The position numbers and the translations under genes are program-made. The notes beneath the pieces were generated by a model. That model was not told the origin of the DNA. It searched no databases and saw only the letters and a program-made list of their open reading frames with translations. Positions 35,004-38,643 of a stretch of 38,643 bases of DNA are shown here, in pieces. This DNA comes from Polaromonas sp. (GTDB lineage: Bacteria; Pseudomonadota; Gammaproteobacteria; Burkholderiales; Burkholderiaceae_C). Positions within the stretch are counted from its first letter, which is position 1. Every line of letters starts with the position of its first letter. The DNA lies in assembly GCA_021737975.1 (NCBI GenBank), contig JAIPCZ010000025.1:1-38643 (forward strand), in the 5' to 3' direction.

Positions 35004-35285
35004 TTAGCGACGGCCGCCGCCAGCCCCTGAACCAGAGCCACCGCCAGCGCTGCCACCACCGCCGGAGCCGGAGCCAGAACCAGAACCGCCGCCCGCACTG
35101 TCGCCACTGGCCGAGCCCATGGTGTCCAAATCCAGATCGAGGTGGGGTGAATCTGCTTCCTGCAGGTTCTCGTCGATCATCGCCCAGGTGTCCGCGTCAA
35201 TGATGGCCTCGGCCGGGTGGTGTGCAAAGGCCGCCAACGAGGTGAGCGCGACGGCGACGACGGCGGCGTGAATGACTTTCTTCAT
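35004..35285 (-). CDS. Small exported Gly/Ser-rich protein, function unknown
   Basis: This encodes 93 residues. Signal peptide MKKVIHAAVVAVALTSLAAF ends near AHHPAEA. The mature N-terminus is acidic (IIDADTWAMIDENLQEADSP and HLDLDLDTM, about residues 28-56). The last 35 residues are only Gly, Ser, Ala and Asp with a final basic pair (GGGSGSGSGSGGGGSAGGGS region, ending GRR). A TTT-run-free end meets the stem-loop terminator. I know no function; the low-complexity tail could be a linker, surface or matrix segment. It faces away from the DUF3750 gene. Confidence 0.65.
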   Translation of the reverse strand: MKKVIHAAVVAVALTSLAAFAHHPAEAIIDADTWAMIDENLQEADSPHLDLDLDTMGSASGDSAGGGSGSGSGSGGGGSAGGGSGSGAGGGRR

Positions 35286-35493
35286 ATCTGTATTCCTTTA
35301 GGGTTAATGAGACACCGTCTGCTTGCCCGGTTCATGACCGCCGTTGTTCAGACGGAGGCATAAGCCGGTTGGGCTTCGGTGATTCGAATCTTAAAAATGG
35401 GAAGTTTCCGGGCCATGTCCGGCACGTTTCAGCATGTTCCGTCGTGTTTCATGGCGCGTCGATGGCAAGGACTTGTGCCACCCCGGATAATGG

Positions 35494-36309
35494 GTGATCT
35501 TGAAACATCTTTCCTGCCTGCTGCGCACCATTGCCGTTGTCTGTCTTGCCCTTGCTGCGCAAACCGGCCTGGCGCAGGGCAGCTCAAAAGCTGCCGATGT
35601 CCCGGGCAGGAATTGGGCCACCGCACCCAGACACTCCGCTGGCATCGCGCCGGACCCTGCGCAGCTCACCCACCTCGCCATTGTTCAGGTCTATGTGGCG
35701 CCCACTTACGGTTGGCGCGGTTTCTTTGCGGTGCATCCCTGGATCATCTACAAGCGCAAGGGCGAAGTCACGTTTACACGTTATGACGTAGTGGGATGGC
35801 GCGCGCCGCAGGTGGTGCAACGCAATTACGCCCTGCCTGACGGCCTCTGGTACGGATCGCCCCCCGAGCTCTTGGTGGACCACCGGGGCGAGGGCGTCGA
35901 GGCCATGATCGATGAGATCGAAGCCGCCGTGGCCAGCTACCCCCACGCCGACGAATACCGCAGCTACCCCGGCCCCAACAGCAACACCTTTTTGGCGCAC
36001 ATCGGGCGAGAGGTGCCGGCGCTCAAGCTCGACTTGCCCGCCAACGCGATTGGCAAGGACTACCGGCCCTTGACCAGCCCGGTGGGAGTATCGCCGTCAG
36101 GTTCTGGTCTGCAAGTTTCTTTATGGGGCTTGCTGGGTGTCAGCGTCGGGGCGCAGGAAGGACTGGAATTCAATGTGCTGGGGCTGAATTTTGGCCTTGA
36201 CCTCAACGCCCCGGCGCTGCGCCTGCCCTTTTGGGGACGCTTGGGTATCAGTGATGTCAACCCCCCCGAGCCTGCCGCGAAGCCGGGGCACGCACTGGCG
36301 GGTAAATAA
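35494..36309 (+). CDS. DUF3750 family exported protein
   Basis: This encodes 271 residues beginning with GTG (MILKHLSCLLRTIAVVCLAL), which supplies a signal peptide ending near LAQG. Conserved blocks are HLAIVQVYVAPTYGWRGFFA, VHPWIIYKRKGEVTFTRYDV, PPELLVDHRGEGVEAMIDEI and YPGPNSNTFLAHIGREVPAL, the last with a conserved NSNTF. These match DUF3750. It probably has a periplasmic or outer-layer hydrolase-like fold, but no activity is recorded in my knowledge. The next gene, ppk2, starts 36 bases downstream. Confidence 0.85.
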   Translation: MILKHLSCLLRTIAVVCLALAAQTGLAQGSSKAADVPGRNWATAPRHSAGIAPDPAQLTHLAIVQVYVAPTYGWRGFFAVHPWIIYKRKGEVTFTRYDVVGWRAPQVVQRNYALPDGLWYGSPPELLVDHRGEGVEAMIDEIEAAVASYPHADEYRSYPGPNSNTFLAHIGREVPALKLDLPANAIGKDYRPLTSPVGVSPSGSGLQVSLWGLLGVSVGAQEGLEFNVLGLNFGLDLNAPALRLPFWGRLGISDVNPPEPAAKPGHALAGK

Positions 36310-36345
36310 GACGCGAATACGCGCGGGCTCCGCTAAGATGCGGCG

Positions 36346-37146
36346 ATGAAAAAATCCAAAAACGGCAAGCCCGGCACATTGGGCAAGAGCGATTACCTCG
36401 ACAAGCTGGAGCCGCTGCAGCTTGAGCTCAATGAGCTGGCGCGCTGGCTGGTGCACACGGGCAAGCGCCTGATGGTGGTGATCGAGGGGCGCGACACGGC
36501 GGGCAAGGGCGGCGTCATTTCTGCCATCGCCGACACACTGAACCCGCGCCAATGCCGCACCGTGGCGCTGGGCAAGCCCGGCGAGCGCGAGCAAAGCCAG
36601 TGGTACTTTCAGCGCTACGTGCCGCACCTGCCCGCGGCTGGCGAGATCGCCCTGTTCGACCGCAGCTGGTACAACCGCGCGGGCGTGGAACGTGTCATGG
36701 GGTTTTGCACGGAACAACAGACCCGGGCATTTTTGAAACAGGCGCCGGTGTTCGAGAAGATGCTGGTGGACGACGGCATTCTGCTGTTCAAGTACTGGCT
36801 GACGGTCGACCAGGCGCAGCAGGAGGAACGTTTTGCCGAGCGCCTGGCCGACCCTCTGAAACGCTGGAAGCTCAGTCCGATTGATCTGAAAGCGCGGGAA
36901 CAATACGCTGAATACGGGCAGGCGCGCGACGTGATGCTGAAAGCCACCCACTCAAAAATCGCGCCCTGGACACTGGTGGACTTCAATGACCAGCGCGCCG
37001 GCCGCCTCACGCTCATTCGCCACCTGCTTGACCAGATCCCTGACCGCAAGGTCCCCGAGACCCTGGTTGATTTCCCGCCGCTTGGCCACGCGCCCTTGCG
37101 CGAGAAGTTCGGCACCGCGCTGGAGCCGCTCAAGACTTGGGCTTGA
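36346..37146 (+). CDS. ppk2: Polyphosphate kinase 2
   Basis: This encodes 266 residues. Walker A EGRDTAGKGG (47-56), the lid/arginine block NPRQCRTVALGKPGEREQSQ, QWYFQRYVPHLPAAGEIALF and Walker B LFDRSWYNRAGVERVMGF are the complete PPK2 set. It uses polyphosphate to phosphorylate nucleoside diphosphates or, depending on class, monophosphates. The single-domain length of about 266-300 residues and the WYNRAGVE motif suggest class I (ADP or GDP to triphosphate). No ppk1 or ppx gene is nearby. Confidence 0.93.
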   Translation: MKKSKNGKPGTLGKSDYLDKLEPLQLELNELARWLVHTGKRLMVVIEGRDTAGKGGVISAIADTLNPRQCRTVALGKPGEREQSQWYFQRYVPHLPAAGEIALFDRSWYNRAGVERVMGFCTEQQTRAFLKQAPVFEKMLVDDGILLFKYWLTVDQAQQEERFAERLADPLKRWKLSPIDLKAREQYAEYGQARDVMLKATHSKIAPWTLVDFNDQRAGRLTLIRHLLDQIPDRKVPETLVDFPPLGHAPLREKFGTALEPLKTWA

Positions 37147-37160
37147 GCCAGGATCTGCGC

Positions 37161-37550
37161 CTAGAACCAGAGGTCTCTGATGCATTTCCCGTCGCTCGGC
37201 AAGTCTTGCCACTTTTCCAGGCCATCGAAGTGGTCGATCCGAACCAGGGCGATCGGACCAGGCTCTGTCATTCGCAGGTTCACGGCGATCCTCGTTCGGC
37301 CTTCCTCATTCGGCTTCAGTGACCGCCAATGTGTGAGGCCTCCGCATCCCGGGCAGAAGTTGAAGCTGAGCGACTCCCCGCGGACATAGGCCGTGGTCTC
37401 CCCTTCCACCCTGATGCCCTCGTTCTCGTAGCCGTAGGCCCACAGAACTCCATACCTGCGACAGGCTGTGCAGTTGCAAGCGGTGGCCGACTCAGGCACT
37501 TCGTCCAGTTGCCAACGAGCGGATCCGCAGTGACATGTACCTTCTAACAT
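37161..37550 (-). CDS. GFA-family zinc protein (glutathione-dependent formaldehyde-activating-like)
   Basis: This encodes 129 residues. Metal-binding cysteines fall in three groups: CHC (Cys6, Cys8), CNCTAC (Cys25, Cys27, Cys30) and CPGC (Cys66, Cys69). This is the GFA/CENP-V pattern that binds two zinc ions in a Mss4-like fold. GFA members aid glutathione-formaldehyde adduct formation in some bacteria, but many have no proven activity. Together with the class III-like alcohol dehydrogenase about 2 kb away, a formaldehyde link is possible but unsupported by operon structure. It is convergent with ppk2 by 14 bases. Confidence 0.85.
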   Translation of the reverse strand: MLEGTCHCGSARWQLDEVPESATACNCTACRRYGVLWAYGYENEGIRVEGETTAYVRGESLSFNFCPGCGGLTHWRSLKPNEEGRTRIAVNLRMTEPGPIALVRIDHFDGLEKWQDLPSDGKCIRDLWF

Positions 37551-37909
37551 CTGTGCGCTCCAGACTGGTGAATCGGAGAAATCGTTTCTAAAGGCTGCCG
37601 CCCCTTGGGTCGCTTGTGGTGACCGCGCGGCACAAGCTAATGTAAACCGCTGGCGCTGCGGATCGATCCGGCCATGGCGAATTCATTGGGTCACACGGTG
37701 CTTCCGAAGTCAGCTTCCCATCCCGCTAAAAAGAGTGGCTGGCGCCATGCAGAGCCAGTGCGATGTCCGCGCAGATTGGAAAAGCGACGGGGATCTGGCG
37801 GCCAAGGGTTATTACGCGGCCCGCCGGCTGAGCAAAGGTGCCATACTGAGCTTGATGTGGCCCGAGTGACGGTCCATCAAATCACGCAGTGTCGTAAAGG
37901 GTTGGTTTC
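37551..37909. other. Intergenic stretch without a secure gene
   Basis: This 359-base gap holds no gene I can defend. Two short rightward frames occur: a 79-residue one ending at 37913 with His/Arg/Pro-rich, shadow-like composition, and a 40-residue one from ATG 37747 to TGA 37869 (ADWKSDGDLAAKGYYAARRL). The latter has a more protein-like makeup but a weak ribosome-binding site. No hairpin, tRNA or transposon end is evident. The rest probably holds promoters for the divergent GFA gene and the DUF4239-like gene. Confidence 0.5.
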
Positions 37910-38643
37910 ATGAAGTCCGTGATGTTCGCGCTGTTGCTGGCGATGGTGCTGTCGACCGCGTTCCTGTGGGTCGGCCTGTGCAGCCTGCCAGTGGTTAAGA
38001 GGCGGCTCAGCGCCCCAAGGTTCATCGAACCCGCAACGATCGGCAGCATTTCGGTCGTGTTTGCCCTGTTTGTCGCGTTCGGCGCGTCCGAGATGTCGCA
38101 ACGCTCGCGTGAGCTGCGACTTTCCGTGCAAAAGGAAGTCAGCGTGGCGCGCTCCATCTTCAAGTTCGCCGAAAGCGTCGGCGCGTCCGCCAATCCGGTG
38201 CGGCAGGCGCTGATCGAATACCTGCAGGCCATCAACGCGCTGGAGCTGGCGTGGATTGAAAGCGCCAACGGGGAGGAGAGCCCCGCGCAGCCCACGGCCG
38301 ACACCCTGGTTCAGGTGGTGACCTTGTTCGTTGTCCAAAGCTCCGCTTCGCTGCCGGTGAAGGAACTGATCATTTCCAAGGTCGACGAACTGCGGCAGGC
38401 GCGCACCGAGCGGATTTCCCTGTCGATGCCCACGTCGAGCGCGATCCCGCAATGGATCGGACTGGCGGCGATGGCGATGCTCACGCAATTGATGATCGCC
38501 CTGGCTCACGTCGGCGAGGGCGATGCCATGCGCACCTCCGTGGGCGTTTTCACAGCAGCCTCGAGTGCCGCCATGTGTTATCTCGCCTGGATCGACGGCC
38601 TGATCGGGCCCTCGAAGGTTGCCGCCGCGATGATGCCACTGAA
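37910..38643 (+). CDS. DUF4239-like (bestrophin-like) membrane protein, 3' end outside window
   Basis: An open frame runs from the ATG at 37910 (after AAAGGG) to the window edge, giving about 244 residues. Topology is two N-terminal helices (MKSVMFALLLAMVLSTAFLW and TIGSISVVFALFVAFGA), a soluble middle (ELRLSVQKEVSVARSIFKFA) and C-terminal helices (IPQWIGLAAMAMLTQLMIAL, FTAASSAAMCYLAWIDGL). This matches the bestrophin-like DUF4239 architecture of two, soluble, two helices. The role, perhaps an anion channel, is undetermined. It is nearly complete but truncated by the window. Confidence 0.8.
   Translation, partial: MKSVMFALLLAMVLSTAFLWVGLCSLPVVKRRLSAPRFIEPATIGSISVVFALFVAFGASEMSQRSRELRLSVQKEVSVARSIFKFAESVGASANPVRQALIEYLQAINALELAWIESANGEESPAQPTADTLVQVVTLFVVQSSASLPVKELIISKVDELRQARTERISLSMPTSSAIPQWIGLAAMAMLTQLMIALAHVGEGDAMRTSVGVFTAASSAAMCYLAWIDGLIGPSKVAAAMMPL

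Noticed and set aside
37747..37869. A 40-codon ORF (ADWKSDGDLAAKGYYAARRL)
   Set aside because: Composition is plausible but the start signal is weak and nothing else supports coding.
37674..37913. A 79-codon frame that overlaps the DUF4239-like start by an ATGA
   Set aside because: The overlap is suggestive, but the sequence is Arg/Pro/His-rich with no family resemblance or clear ribosome-binding site.

Overview
The window looks like a chromosome segment of a betaproteobacterium of the order Burkholderiales, most likely a Comamonadaceae relative such as Rhodoferax or Polaromonas. That placement is an inference from high G+C content, characteristic protein sequences, LysR and TRAP-transporter gene styles, and short intergenic palindromes. 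I see no tRNA, rRNA, CRISPR array or prophage. Gene order is mostly ordinary chromosomal, with a few decayed or mobile remnants.

Left end (1-3.9 kb): a decayed IS21-type istA remnant, two small membrane proteins with overlapping ends (the second is DUF2062), and a Tim44-domain protein. Next comes a candidate SOS locus: a perfect CTGT-N8-ACAG LexA-type box lies between a UvrD/PcrA-like helicase and a divergent 37-codon ORF. From 6.1 to 10 kb a leftward series carries a SnoaL-like protein, a YheT-type hydrolase, a conserved unknown, a winged-helix protein, another unknown, and a glutaredoxin-fold protein lacking the CxxC motif. A PglL/Wzy-type O-oligosaccharyltransferase or ligase follows on the other strand.

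11.6-15.6 kb: a LysR regulator faces uraD (ureide pathway) across a T-N11-A palindrome. A truncated, stop-interrupted TRAP receptor remnant comes next, then metY (O-acetylhomoserine sulfhydrylase) and a conserved membrane-anchored protein of unknown function.

15.7-20.7 kb: this is the most coherent respiratory or sensory unit. A leftward operon encodes an SHP-type oxygen-binding cytochrome (DUF1924), a diheme cytochrome c and a ferric-reductase-like flavocytochrome. It is divergent from a PepSY protein and an OmpR/QseB-type two-component system. A 39-bp inverted repeat between the two transcription units is the obvious candidate operator.

20.7-25.3 kb: a RutG-like nucleobase permease, a YebC-family protein, a periplasmic ferric-iron-binding protein preceded by a near-perfect Fur box, a Fur-family regulator, and a VOC-fold protein.

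25.3-33.7 kb: a second coherent unit, read leftward. A LysR regulator is followed by a D-glutamate-cyclase-like DUF1445 protein, TRAP transporter subunits DctP, DctQ and DctM, and a fused ATP-dependent 5-oxoprolinase. Together these suggest uptake and opening of pyroglutamate (5-oxoproline), possibly linked to D-glutamate.

Right end: a zinc alcohol dehydrogenase, a tiny exported Gly/Ser-rich protein, a DUF3750 protein, polyphosphate kinase 2, a GFA-family zinc protein, and the start of a DUF4239-like membrane protein that runs off the window.
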